Shown: one piece after another, positions 6,359 to 15,900 of the stretch
Layout of the letters: each line of letters starts with the position of its first letter
How positions within the stretch are numbered: the stretch's first letter is position 1
Assembly: GCA_964636325.1 (NCBI GenBank)
Contig: CAZWRV010000038.1
Location: 1-54,585, forward strand
Reading direction: 5' to 3'
Length of the DNA stretch: 54,585 bases
Origin: CAZWRV01 sp964636325
GTDB lineage: Bacteria; Verrucomicrobiota; Lentisphaeria; Victivallales; GWF2-50-93
The notes under the pieces: model-generated
Seen by the model: the letters and a program-made list of their open reading frames with translations, nothing else
Databases searched by the model: none
What the model was told of the DNA's origin: nothing
Made by a program: the position numbers and the translations under genes

Positions 6359-7279
6359 ATGTGTCTCAGAGCCGCACTTTACGTTTTTGTCGCGCTGGCC
6401 CTGTTCTCCGCCATGCTGCTCAAGGCCGCCGAAGCCAAGCCGGAGCCGGCCGCCGCCCCTGTCTACTTCACGGTCGCCGCGCCCGTTATCGACGGCAAGC
6501 TGGACGATCAGTGCTGGAAGGAGGCCAAGTCTTTCCGCTCCGACTACATCAACAACAAACAGGGGGTCCTGACCGAAGATCCGCACTTGTCCGTGCGTCT
6601 TGCCTACGACGAGCATTACCTCTACATCGGCTACGAGATTTGGGACAAAGACTTGGAAGCTGCCGGAACCGGCCAGTTGCAGGGCCCCAAGGGCAACCAG
6701 CGCGAATGCATCCAATACACGCGCAACGAACTGGCCACCGATCTTGTGGAGTTCTTCGTCACATTTGAGGATCCGCAGTATTTCTGGGAGCTTCATCACA
6801 ACGCCAACAACCAGTTCACCGATGTGTGGGTATCGGTTGTCGACCCAAAGTCCCCGATCTGCGGCCGGTCGGTCCTGTGCCGCTGGGGGATTGTCTTCTG
6901 CCACGAAGAATATATACAGGATGAGGGGGATTACACCGTTGCCATGGCTGTCCAGCTCAAGCCGAAGGCCGACGGCGCGCCCTCCACTGTAAACAATCCG
7001 GCCGACGTCGACGCCGGCTACACGGCGGAACTGCGCCTGCCGCTGGGCTCGATCGGCGCACCATTGAATCGCTGCACAACCCCCAAGCCCGGCGAAGATC
7101 CCAAGACCTTCAAGCCCAAATGGATCATGGACGGGCAGACGATGCGCCTCCTCGTTGTCCTGCTCATGGACGGGGAACTGAAGTATCTGCATTCCAGCCC
7201 GACGCGCAAGGGGGACTGGTTCCACAAGACCGTTGAGGAATATCCCGTCTACGTCTTTACCCGCGAGCCGAAGCCATGA
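6359..7279 (+). CDS. Secreted protein with CBM9-like carbohydrate-binding domain
   Basis: 306 residues. A signal peptide (charged start, hydrophobic 'ALYVFVALALFSAMLL', cleavage after about AEA, residue 26) is followed by one domain like the family 9 carbohydrate-binding fold: 'APVIDGKLDDQCWKEAKSF' (about 41-59), 'VRLAYDEHYLYIGYEIWD' (about 80-97) and 'AELRLPLGSIG' near 225. Such modules in PVC bacteria occur alone or on large secreted enzymes and are thought to bind sugars; the ligand here is unknown. Start ATG has AGGAA nine bases upstream. Similar modules occur at 11024-12109, at the N-terminus of 12994-16911 and at the C-terminus of 51869-54585. Confidence 0.75.
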   Translation: MCLRAALYVFVALALFSAMLLKAAEAKPEPAAAPVYFTVAAPVIDGKLDDQCWKEAKSFRSDYINNKQGVLTEDPHLSVRLAYDEHYLYIGYEIWDKDLEAAGTGQLQGPKGNQRECIQYTRNELATDLVEFFVTFEDPQYFWELHHNANNQFTDVWVSVVDPKSPICGRSVLCRWGIVFCHEEYIQDEGDYTVAMAVQLKPKADGAPSTVNNPADVDAGYTAELRLPLGSIGAPLNRCTTPKPGEDPKTFKPKWIMDGQTMRLLVVLLMDGELKYLHSSPTRKGDWFHKTVEEYPVYVFTREPKP

Positions 7280-7543
7280 CGCCAGCTTAGAATACGTCGA
7301 ATACCTCGGGCCGGGGCGGATATTTGAAACGCCATCCGCCTCATGCCATCCATGTTTTCAACTCAGCCACTCAGCAACTCCTTCTTATCACTTCTTCTTC
7401 CGTGCCTCGTCCCACGGATAGTTTGCGCACGCCGTGCGCAAGTTGAGCGGCAGCGAAATCCCGAGCGCAAAGCGGCTCGGGAAAACAGTTATCGCAGCCC
7501 TCGCATGCGCCGAATATTGCTCTTTGCGCGCGGCGCGCGCAAG
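7280..7543. other. Intergenic region with two 19-bp palindromes and a duplicated gene tail
   Basis: Between two convergent genes. TTGCGCACG-C-CGTGCGCAA (7423-7441) and TTGCGCGCG-G-CGCGCGCAA (7524-7542) are 19-bp palindromes of the same design, with a further hairpin CCCGAG/CTCGGG between them at about 7464-7485. On the minus strand, beyond the first palindrome, the frame 'YPWDEARKKK' and a stop at about 7389-7415 resemble the kinase C-terminus 'KAWDAAKGKK', suggesting either a duplicated tail or an insertion that split an older gene end. The palindromes could terminate transcription from both sides, but no T-run is seen. Confidence 0.5.
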
Positions 7544-10500
7544 CTACTTCTTCCCCTTCGCCGCATCCCACGCCTTCCAGAACTCGGCGGCGGAACGGGT
7601 TTTGTTCCAATTATTGTCCAAAAACTGCAGATTAGGCAGATTACGGAGGAATTCAATGTCCTTGCAGTGATCAGGAATCATAAGATATTTCAACTGCTTA
7701 CATTCAGCCAATGGGGTAAGGTCTTTGAGATTCTTGCATCCGCAAAGATTTAGGCGCACTAAAGGCATACCTTTAAGCACACTGATGTCGGAGACAGTAG
7801 TAGAGGACAAATTGAGTTCCACAAGGGGCATTCCTTTGAGCAGGCTAATATCGGAAACATTTACTCCTTGTAAAACAAGAACCGTCAACGGCATACCCTC
7901 TAAAACGCTTATGTCAGAAATCTGAGGGCTTTCTAAATGCAGAGATGTGAGTGGCATACCTTTTAGAGGACTGATGTCAGAGACTTGAACACCCGTTAAA
8001 TTAAGCTTGGTTAACGGCATACCCCTCAGTGCGCCGATGTCAGTAACCCTTGTCCCTGGCAGAACAAGCTCAATCAGCGGCATACCTTTGAGCGGCGAGA
8101 TATCGGATACTTGCGAGGACGATAACATCAAACATTTTAAAGGCAGCCCATTTAAGGGAGAAATATCTTTTAACTCATGATTGCTGCCTAGTTGGAGATT
8201 CCAACCTGCATCCTCTTTCCTATAATAAACTTTCCACTCCTTCTGCTGCGGGTTTTTCTTCTTGAGTTCCTCGATTGCGGCCTTGATCATTTTTTCGGCG
8301 GTGGCGTCGTCGACGGCGGGGGCGGTGTTTGTGGAAGGTTGAGCCGTGCTCAACCGTTCTTGCGGCTCAGCTTGGCTTAACCCTCCAGGTGTGCCATCGT
8401 CCTTCCATTCCTTTGCGACTTCGTCGAAGTATACGGCGATTATTTCGGGAGTCAGTTTCTTGCCTTCAAGCTTTTTCCGGCAAGAGTCGAGAAGGGGCTT
8501 TGTATCTGGGTATGTGGAAAGGAAGAATGAAATACTGTCCGCATAAGTTTTCTGTAAATCCCCATCTTTTCCCTGTATGGACCAAGCCTCAAGCACGGCC
8601 ATGTGGACGGGCCAGCTTTTCTGGAGGTATTTTTCTTTCCAAACCATATGCCAGAAGGGGCTGTTTGAATTACCTTCCCTTAAGCCGGCATTAAGACAAA
8701 AGAGATATATATTGTTCCCAAAACCGTAAATGACGAGTTTTTCTGGCTCAACCCTCCGAAACGCCTCGGCAAATCTGTTAAAAGATGTTATGGTGTCGCC
8801 GCTCAACCCATAACAGGCGGCATTTTCAAAGTCAGTCCAGCCGCTAGACTTCCTTAGGCTGGAATAGTTCTTATCTATTTGGACAACATCATCCCATTTC
8901 CCTTCTAGCAGCAGGCATCTGCATACCCCCCGGAAGCCAAAGTAGTAATCCGGCCATAATTCCAACATCCTACGGCTTGCCGCCTCGCACTCAGGCAAAG
9001 ATTCTTGGCTGGTATCAGCAAATGGATTGAGTTTGCAATCCTCCGTGACAATCTTCGTCTGTTCAGCCGCGCTAGCCGCCTTAGGCCACCACTTCTTGTC
9101 TTTCCATTTGACGGGGTCAAGAGGAACGGAGGTGGCGGGTGTTTTGACCTGGTTTACCTGAGTGGCCGGATTGGCAGGCGTGACTAGTGTAGATGGCGTA
9201 GACTGCGGTGGGGGCGACGCAACTGCGGGAGATGAGGCCGCGGGCTTTGTTGCCGTGGCCGGTGTGGACGGCGGCTCAGCCTGGCTTCGCCCTCCGGAAG
9301 GCGGGGCATCAATTTTGGAGGGTTGAGCCGAGCTCAACCGCTTTTTGTCGGAAGAAAGCGGCTCGGCTTGGCCTCGCCCTCCAGAAGACTGCGACGAGGG
9401 CATCGCGTCTACTTTTGCCGGTTTTCTGTCGTTGCTCACCTTGTTTAGGATTATGAGGCCGCAGACGATGAGGACGGCGAACGTGGCGCAGACGCCGGTG
9501 AGGACGTATGAGAGGTAGCTGCTATCGTCTTTTTTGGCTTCCGGTTCATGTCTGGCCTGGGGCTGTGGTCGCTGGGCCTGCTTGGAGACGAGTGCGGCCT
9601 TTGCGAGGGGTTTCTTGGGCTTGTGTATGTCTTCGAGGACTTTCTTGCGGCTGATCTGCTGGCTGGGCGTCTCCTGCATGACCGCGGACTTTCCGGCGGA
9701 TGGGCGGCGGGTGGCGGGCATCTTCCCCGCCGTCACCAGGTCGATGTCCGATATGACGTCCTCCCAGGACGCCTGCCGGTCGGCCGGCATCTTGGCCATC
9801 ATTATTTCGAGTAGGACCGAGCATCCGTCGGAGACCTCCGGGTTGATCCCCTGCGGCGGTGGGAACGGTTCGGACATGTGCTTCATCAGGATCGCCATGG
9901 CGGTGGGCGCGTCGTAGGGGACGACACCCGTGACGAGCTGGTAGAGCGTGGCGCCGAGCGAATAGATGTCGGCGCGGCAGTCTATTTCGGAAGAGGCGTT
10001 CGCCTGCTCTGGGCTCATGTAGTGCGGCGTGCCGACGATCATACCGGTCATGGTGATGCCCTTGTCCTCGGACAAGCTCTTCGAGATGCCCATGTCCATG
10101 AGCTTCGGGATCTTGTCGGAGTCGAGCATTATGTTAGAGGGCTTGATGTCGCGGTGCAGTATCTTGAACTTGCCCCAGGCGTAGCGGAGGGCGTCGGCGA
10201 CGCCCCGGGCGATCCGCAGCGCCTCCTTCTCCGGGATGCGCTTGTCGATCTTGAGGAGGTCGTCGAGGAGCGCGCCGTCCACGTAGGACATGGCCAGGAA
10301 GTAGATGTTCCCCTCGCAGCCTGCGTAGTGCGCGACGACTATGTTCTGGTGCTCGAGCTTGGCGGCGGTCTTGACCTCCTTCATGAAGCGGTCGACGAAA
10401 TCCTTGTTGGAGGTGAGCGCCGGGGAGAGGATCTTCAGCGCGACCTTGCGGTCCATGGCCGTCTGGTTGGCCAGCCAGACCTCGCCCATGCCGCCCGCGC

Positions 10501-10672
10501 CGAGCCGGCGGACGATCTCGTAGCCGGCGATCTTCATCCCGGGGCTGATGCCGGGCATGGGGATCATGACGGTGCAGTCGCAGTTCGGACACTGGACAAC
10601 GGCGCCGGCCAGGCCTATGTCGGCCTCTATCTCGGCCTCGCACTTTGAGCAGGTGAACGTTATGCCCGCCAT
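7544..10672 (-). CDS. Membrane Ser/Thr protein kinase with zinc ribbon and leucine-rich repeats
   Basis: 1042 residues. Residues 8-33 form a zinc ribbon (CSKC ... CPNC). Residues 50-315 are a Hanks-type kinase: glycine loop GAGGMGEV (58-65), VALK with Lys80, HRDIKPSN (173-180), and the activation segment with DMG (193-195) in place of the usual DFG, then SPEQ. A Pro/Thr/Lys-rich linker, one membrane segment near 388-410 ('YVLTGVCATFAVLIVCGLIIL'), a low-complexity extracytoplasmic linker, a helical region that may be TPR-like and, near 850-1000, about seven leucine-rich repeats of about 23 residues built on 'VSDISPLKGMPL' follow. Kinase inside and repeats outside suggests a receptor-type sensor. 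The linker contains in-frame palindromic repeats (see 8333 and 9317). Confidence 0.85.
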   Translation of the reverse strand: MAGITFTCSKCEAEIEADIGLAGAVVQCPNCDCTVMIPMPGISPGMKIAGYEIVRRLGAGGMGEVWLANQTAMDRKVALKILSPALTSNKDFVDRFMKEVKTAAKLEHQNIVVAHYAGCEGNIYFLAMSYVDGALLDDLLKIDKRIPEKEALRIARGVADALRYAWGKFKILHRDIKPSNIMLDSDKIPKLMDMGISKSLSEDKGITMTGMIVGTPHYMSPEQANASSEIDCRADIYSLGATLYQLVTGVVPYDAPTAMAILMKHMSEPFPPPQGINPEVSDGCSVLLEIMMAKMPADRQASWEDVISDIDLVTAGKMPATRRPSAGKSAVMQETPSQQISRKKVLEDIHKPKKPLAKAALVSKQAQRPQPQARHEPEAKKDDSSYLSYVLTGVCATFAVLIVCGLIILNKVSNDRKPAKVDAMPSSQSSGGRGQAEPLSSDKKRLSSAQPSKIDAPPSGGRSQAEPPSTPATATKPAASSPAVASPPPQSTPSTLVTPANPATQVNQVKTPATSVPLDPVKWKDKKWWPKAASAAEQTKIVTEDCKLNPFADTSQESLPECEAASRRMLELWPDYYFGFRGVCRCLLLEGKWDDVVQIDKNYSSLRKSSGWTDFENAACYGLSGDTITSFNRFAEAFRRVEPEKLVIYGFGNNIYLFCLNAGLREGNSNSPFWHMVWKEKYLQKSWPVHMAVLEAWSIQGKDGDLQKTYADSISFFLSTYPDTKPLLDSCRKKLEGKKLTPEIIAVYFDEVAKEWKDDGTPGGLSQAEPQERLSTAQPSTNTAPAVDDATAEKMIKAAIEELKKKNPQQKEWKVYYRKEDAGWNLQLGSNHELKDISPLNGLPLKCLMLSSSQVSDISPLKGMPLIELVLPGTRVTDIGALRGMPLTKLNLTGVQVSDISPLKGMPLTSLHLESPQISDISVLEGMPLTVLVLQGVNVSDISLLKGMPLVELNLSSTTVSDISVLKGMPLVRLNLCGCKNLKDLTPLAECKQLKYLMIPDHCKDIEFLRNLPNLQFLDNNWNKTRSAAEFWKAWDAAKGKK
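8333..8386. repeat. In-frame palindromic repeat in the kinase linker, copy 1
   Basis: A 54-bp unit (18 codons) bounded by GGAAGG and CCCTCC, with inner arms GGTTGAGC/GCTCAACC and GCGGCTCAGCTTGGC. It encodes 'GGLSQAEPQERLSTAQPS'. A 66-bp relative lies at 9317-9382 and a half copy at 9271-9295. The gene stays in frame across all of them. Outside the gene, GGAGGGTTGA...TCAACCGC at 39052-39075 resembles one arm. Confidence 0.6.
9317..9382. repeat. In-frame palindromic repeat in the kinase linker, copy 2
   Basis: A 66-bp unit (22 codons) with GGAGGG at one end and CCCTCC at the other, encoding 'GGRGQAEPLSS' and 'KRLSSAQPS'. A half unit (9271-9295, encoding GGRSQAEP) follows close by. Same design as 8333-8386; the two share GGTTGAGCNNGCTCAACCG and GCGGCTNNGCNTGGC parts. 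Confidence 0.6.
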
Positions 10673-11023
10673 AAGCCTCCGGAATTAACCACAAAAGGCA
10701 CAAGATGCACTAAAGTTATATAATATAGTCAAAGTGCTTACATTCAATGTGTTTGGAGGGATTATTTGGAGGTAGTTGGGTAATGCGTCAGTCTTTTCCG
10801 GGAAAACCATAGCCAATTTCAAAACTACGGACACGACAAGCGCCTCCCTCCATTTTAATCCGTCGAGGCGGATGGAGGGTCATGCTTGCGTGCCATGCCG
10901 TAGCTTCTTTGCGAAGGCAGGTCATGACCTCTTCCGGAGTTTTGCAATTTGATCGATTAGTATTGCGACTCCCGACTTCCGACCCGCGATCCACAAAATC
11001 GCATTTCGCCATTAAGAGCCCGC
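10673..11023. other. Intergenic region with a hairpin and a heptanucleotide array
   Basis: No convincing gene. A large hairpin CCTCCATTTTAATCCG / CGGATGGAGG spans about 10850-10878. At 10966-10993 four 7-base units follow one another: CGACTCC, CGACTTC, CGACCCG, CGATCCA. A 74-codon minus-strand frame (10788-11012) crosses both and is not accepted as a gene. The kinase promoter should lie close to 10680-10740, where the sequence is A+T rich. Confidence 0.5.
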
Positions 11024-12109
11024 CTACAGATCCGCAAGCTGGCGGATCTTGGCCTCCCAGTAGACTGCGTCGGCGCGGCGCCTGAGGTCCGCCGCCTTGC
11101 GGAGCACGGACATGGCGGTCATGGCGTCTGCGTTCTTTTCCGGTATTGAACCGGACTCCTTGCGAACCTTTTCTAGTTCGTCGCCTGGCAGCGAAGCTCC
11201 GGCGTCCTTGAGTTTTGCGACTTCATCTTCGGCGCGGCGCATAGCCGCCTTGAACGCTTCTATCTGCTCCTGCACCATTGAGTCGGCATTCAAAATCCTG
11301 ATCTCTCCGGAGGGTGAGCAGACGACGACATCGCTGCCGGCCAGCAGGCTCCACGGCGGGGCCGCAGCTTTGGAAACTATTGCCGCAACATCATCCAGCT
11401 TAAGCACTCCCTCCCTGGCAAAGTAGATATATCCGAAATTCTGCGGGGAGGTATAACTGCCTCCGGGAGACCATGTCGCGCCCTGGAACTTTCCGGAGGA
11501 GAAGGCGTACCGCATATGGCAGAAGCGCCAGACGTCGCCCGGGTTGGCCTTGCGCTCCAGGTCCGACCACGGGAAGAAGGCTTCGATGATCCAGGCGTCA
11601 GGTCTTTTCCCGACGGCGACACGCCATTCGTAGCCGTCCCAGTTCGCGAGCGTATTTGCGGCGTCGAGCCGCTTCAGATCCGCCTGCGCGCCTATCGAGT
11701 TGACCATGAACTTTACGAATCCGACTGAGCTGCCCGTCGGATCGAAGTAGATTTCAGCGCAGTCGTCCATCCAGAGATCCTGGTCGTCCCTGGTGTCGTG
11801 CTTCGCCACAAGCTTGTCGAGGTTCCGCTCGAAGTTGATGATGCCAAGATAGACCCCCTTGTCATCATAGAGCATGCGGAACTCTGTCCTTGTCGGCGCC
11901 GGCCCGGGGCTGACCTTGAAATATTCGTAGTAGTCGGCTGCGCGGTTGGCCGTCTCCCAGACGGGATCGTCCATCTTCCCGTTCATGGACGGAGGCCTGG
12001 CCGCCTTTTTCACCTCGTAGAACGCGATGACGCGCATTTCCTCAGCCCTCGCCGCGGCAATGCATATCCCCAGCAGGGCCGCGCCTACAATCATGCTCCG
12101 CATAAGCAT
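11024..12109 (-). CDS. Secreted protein with CBM9-like domain and C-terminal coiled coil
   Basis: 361 residues from the ATG at 12109, chosen because AAAGGA lies eight bases upstream (another ATG six codons earlier has no such site). Signal peptide 'MIVGAALLGICIAAARAEE', then a CBM9-like module: 'RPPSMNGKMDDPVWETANRA' (about 39-58), 'FRMLYDDKGVYLGII' (about 77-91), 'DDCAEIYFDP' and 'WIIEAFFPWSDL' near 175. The last 90 residues are helical and charged ('AFKAAMRRAEDEVAKLKDAG') and probably form a coiled coil. Exported; the ligand and partners are unknown. Its upstream region carries the IS remnant at 12151. Confidence 0.7.
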   Translation of the reverse strand: MLMRSMIVGAALLGICIAAARAEEMRVIAFYEVKKAARPPSMNGKMDDPVWETANRAADYYEYFKVSPGPAPTRTEFRMLYDDKGVYLGIINFERNLDKLVAKHDTRDDQDLWMDDCAEIYFDPTGSSVGFVKFMVNSIGAQADLKRLDAANTLANWDGYEWRVAVGKRPDAWIIEAFFPWSDLERKANPGDVWRFCHMRYAFSSGKFQGATWSPGGSYTSPQNFGYIYFAREGVLKLDDVAAIVSKAAAPPWSLLAGSDVVVCSPSGEIRILNADSMVQEQIEAFKAAMRRAEDEVAKLKDAGASLPGDELEKVRKESGSIPEKNADAMTAMSVLRKAADLRRRADAVYWEAKIRQLADL

Positions 12110-12150
12110 GGCAAATCCTTTCTGCATCTTTCATATATATTGAGTTGATT

Positions 12151-12875
12151 GCTCAGTAGTGTCCCGATGTTCAATAATAATATATCTATAATTAGCTTAT
12201 AATCAATATGATAAGTTCCATAATGCAATTAAGCGATTTGAAATGGCCCATATTTTGCAGCATATCGAGCCTTGGTAAAATCTCAACCAAGGAGATCGGT
12301 GATGGACAAGGGCAAGATTGTGTTTTCCCAGCTGATGGAGTGTCTTCCGCACTACGAGTTTCAGAAATGCGTGGAGAAATACAAGGGGGAATACAAGGTC
12401 AATAATTTTTCCTGCACGGATCAGTTTCTGAGCATGGCGTTCGCACAGTTGACTTACCGGGATAGCCTGAGGGACACCGTCACCAGCCTGGAGTCCGTTG
12501 GCAAAAGGCTCTATCACATGGGGATACGCACCAAGCCTACACGGAACAACCTCGCCCATGCGAACGCCGTGAGGGACCGGAGGATATTCCAGGAGTTCGC
12601 GCTCATTCTGGTGGAGAGGGCGATTCGGTTGTCTGGGGATCTTCCCCTCGATTCCGATATCGACTTGAGAGAGGCCGTCTACGCGCTTGTTGTCATTCTC
12701 AAGCGGCAATTGAGGCTGCCCCAGAGCCCTTGCACGATTCTCCAGGTGCTGAGCATTGTCATATTCGAGAAAGATGTTATCGCCCATATACTTACAAATA
12801 ATGATTTAAAATCTCCTGATAGTGATACTTGTAAACTGTTGACGCTGTTTGATTAATGTTGGGACAGGCCTGAGC
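12151..12875 (+). mobile_element. Deleted IS4-type insertion sequence
   Basis: The transposase remnant is framed by imperfect inverted ends: GCTCAGTAGTGTCCCGATGTT at the left and, on the other strand at the right, GCTCAGGCCTGTCCCAACATT. At about 725 bp it is roughly half the length of intact IS4-family elements with this type of transposase. No clear target duplication is visible. The left end lies about 40 bp in front of the CBM9 protein gene, so the insertion probably affected its promoter. A short hairpin GCAGGTA/TACCTGC follows the right end. Confidence 0.7.
12302..12856 (+). pseudogene. IS4-family transposase with the catalytic core deleted in frame
   Basis: 184 residues. The first 125 match the DUF4372 N-terminal domain of IS4-type transposases ('KIVFSQLMECLPHYEFQKCV', 'MAFAQLTYRDSLRD', 'LYHMGIR'). 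The remaining part, 'VVILKRQLRLPQSPCTILQVL' onward, matches the extreme C-terminus of the same proteins. The DDE catalytic domain between them, some 200 residues, is missing although the frame is intact. The join falls at 'AVYAL', a motif both flanking parts share in intact relatives, suggesting deletion between short identical stretches. SD AAGGAG eight bases before the ATG. Unable to transpose; could at most bind ends or dimerise. Confidence 0.75.
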
Positions 12876-12993
12876 GCAGGTATTCCTACCTGCGGAATCG
12901 CAGACAGGAATGTATGCGCCACTTAAAGGCAAGTTTCAGAGGAACTGCAAGCCGTGCAAACATCTTGGACAAGATTGCTTCGGCACGTATTGT

Positions 12994-15900
12994 TCAGTAT
13001 TTTCTGACTGCTACGAACTTCGCCGTCCTCGGAGCGATGTTATTGACGGCGAGCGTTTTCTTTTCGTAGTCCAGCACCGATTTCTGGCCTTGCGGCAGAT
13101 CGGGGAAGTCCCTCACCCGAACGAATTCCAGCGTCGGCAATTTCTGTCTGAGACCGAGCTTGTCAAGGTCGAGGGCGATCACGGCGTTCTTCCCGATCTT
13201 CTCGTCTTTGTTGACGACGGCGAGGAGGACGCGGTCGTTCCGCTGCCACATTGAGATATCAATGTCTTTGTCTTGGCAGACAGCGTCTGGAGTCTTTCCC
13301 GGCTCGAGGAACTGTGTTCCGAGTTCGGCGAAGCCGTTGTCGCAGAGTTCGTCTACGAGGTTCGGGACAGCCTGAGCGTCGATCTTTTTCTGGATGTCCT
13401 CGATCTGGCCTGCCAGTGCGTCGCCGGCCGATTTTTCAGTATGTCTTATTCCGAACAGGCGGCCGGTGTGCGGGAGGATGCCGGTGATTGAGATGTTTCC
13501 GCTGACGGCGTCGAGTGTCGGCACCGCTTCGCCCGGAGCGCTGAGCAGGCGGACTGCCAGTGTCCCGTCATGGCGTGCGAGGCCGAGCTTAGCAAGGTCA
13601 AGTTTTATGACGGCGTCCTTCTCCTGCTTCCCGTTGTAGTTGAAGGCTTGGACCAGGACGCGTCCGTCCTGTTTCCACATTGAGATGAGGATTTCCTTGT
13701 CGGCGCAGGTTACGAACGGATTCCTCCAGAACGGCACGAACTGGACTGATTCGTCGAGGATTCCCCATTCGATGGCCGACTGGGGGCCGCTGTAGTTTGT
13801 CATCCCGCACCAGGAGTCGAACATACGGACGTAGTCGCTCTTCCCGCGGCGGACCATGTTGCCCTTTTCGCCGGTGACCTCGATGTGGTCCATCCATGAG
13901 ATCGGCAGCCCCCAGTTTGCCGGCGTTGCCAGCGCGCGCATGTGCTCTATTGGATAGCCGTCCACCCAGTCGCAGGCCGAGAGATCCGTGAGCTTGTGGA
14001 ACTCCCCGTCTAGGATGGCGTCAATCCACGGCATCATGACCAGCAAGTAAGCGTTTGTCGCGTGCGATACCTGGCAACCGGGCGCGAGGCCGTGGTCGGT
14101 GTAGAGCGAATACATCCTTTGCATGTGCCTGCGCGTGTTGAAGCCGGGATATGCTATCTGGGTCTTGCCGTTCGGCAGCACATACGCCATCTCGTTGGTG
14201 AGGCTCCAGGTCGGCGAAGGGAAGGAAATGTCCCAGTAGTTTGCGCGGAGCCCTCCTTCGGTTATGGCGCGGTTGAGGAGATAAGTGTAGTAGTCGCTGA
14301 TGGGCTTTGTGTAGCCCTCATGGTCTCCGAGTTCAGGTGCGAGATAGCTCACGACCTCCTTGTCGGCGGACTTGCAGCCGTATCCGTACAACGCCAGTGA
14401 CGTGTGCGAAAATACTCCGTTGCGGGCACCGGCGGGGTTGTTCCAGCGATCCTTCAGCTTCTGATCGGAAAGGGACTTGTATTTCGCCCACATGCCCGGC
14501 CAGTCGGCGGGATCGTCGGATGGGGGAGTTAGAAGAGACCATCCGTCGAAATATCTCCCGCTGCTGTCCGGTCTTACAGTCATTTTCCAGTCGAGGCGGA
14601 CCTTGTCGCCCTTCGCCAGCGTGTATTCGCCGCAGTCGCCGCCGCCGCAGAATGTGCTGTCCGCAGAATACATGACATAGCGCCAGTTTTTGGGGAAGGG
14701 CTTGAACGGGGTTGCGCTAAGGCCGAAAGTGAATGTGCGTTCCCCCTCGACGCTGACGGTCTTTCCGATGATGTTGTTGCGGAGGATTGCCTGTCCTCCA
14801 TCGCGGACGACCTCATGCGCGGTCACATCGTCCTCGGGGAACCAGCCACGGTCGGAGTCGCCCCACCACATCAGGCCGCGCCGTTCCGAACCGAGCCAGA
14901 CGAGAGGCATGAACGAGCCCTTGGCCGTAAGCGATCCGGCACGCCCCATCCCGAGGCTGCTCCAAAGCCTGCCCTGCTTGCCGGTGGGGAGGACAGCCGT
15001 TGTCCTGTGTGAAAAATTCCCGCCAGGCCCGATGCATGTGAGGCATTCGGCCTGTTCTGTAGCGACCGGGATCTCGATCCTGAGCGCGTCAACTTTGGCC
15101 GCCTTGCCGTCGGACGGCGCGTATGTGATGGAGAACTGCGCCCAGCCGTCCTGCTCGATCCAGCCTTTCGCCTTGAACGAAAGCCCTGCGCCCTGCGCGT
15201 CGCCTTCGAAAGAGACGCGCCACGGCTGCGTTTCAGTGATCTTCGGCTGTCCGTAAATGTCGATCTCCTCTTCCTTCCCGTTTACGACGGCTACGATCCG
15301 GATCGGACCAGCCAGAACTTCTTCCTTCTGCGAAACCACGCTCTCGAAGAGGCCCAGCTTGCCGAGCCTGTAGCTGCGGCCAAGCAGAGACACCGTAGCG
15401 CCCTTAAGCTCGAGCGGAGTGAACGGCGGGATGACGCGTTCAGTATTTCCAAGCTTGTTGTCCCACCAGGAAGCGAAGGCTTTAGGTTCGTCCAGTTTTT
15501 TGAAAGGACGGATGACCGGGCCAAGAACCTTGCCGTCCTTCAAGGTGATCGTGCCCGAGACTTCATACTCGCCTTCAGCCAGAGGCGGCAGCTTGACCAT
15601 GTCGCGGAAGAAGTAGAGTTGGCTCTTGTCGATCGTCTTGGCGAATATCGGCTGCGCATCGCCCTTCTTCGTGACCGAGTAGTCCATCTTCAGCGCGTCC
15701 TCTGGCTTGTCGAGATAGTAGGAGTCGCCGCTCACCGTTATGATCGAACGGATGGGATTTGCGCCGACATCGAAGGGAAAGGCGTCTGTCGGCGGCGGAA
15801 TCTTGACCATGTACTCCGGGACGTTCAGCCGGAACGGCGCATAGTATTTGAATATCTCCTTGTCGCCCATCTTCACGAGATATTCCATGGCGCAGAGGTT

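Noticed and set aside
9546..10648. Long plus-strand frames over the kinase gene
   Set aside because: G+C-rich antisense shadows of a gene with clear kinase motifs.
10788..11012. 74-codon minus-strand frame
   Set aside because: Crosses a large hairpin and a heptanucleotide array, has no good ribosome-binding site and no recognisable fold.
12910..13254. Cys-rich plus-strand frame starting MYAPLKGKFQRNCKPC
   Set aside because: Most of it is antisense to the large hydrolase; the remaining 28 codons give no support for a gene.
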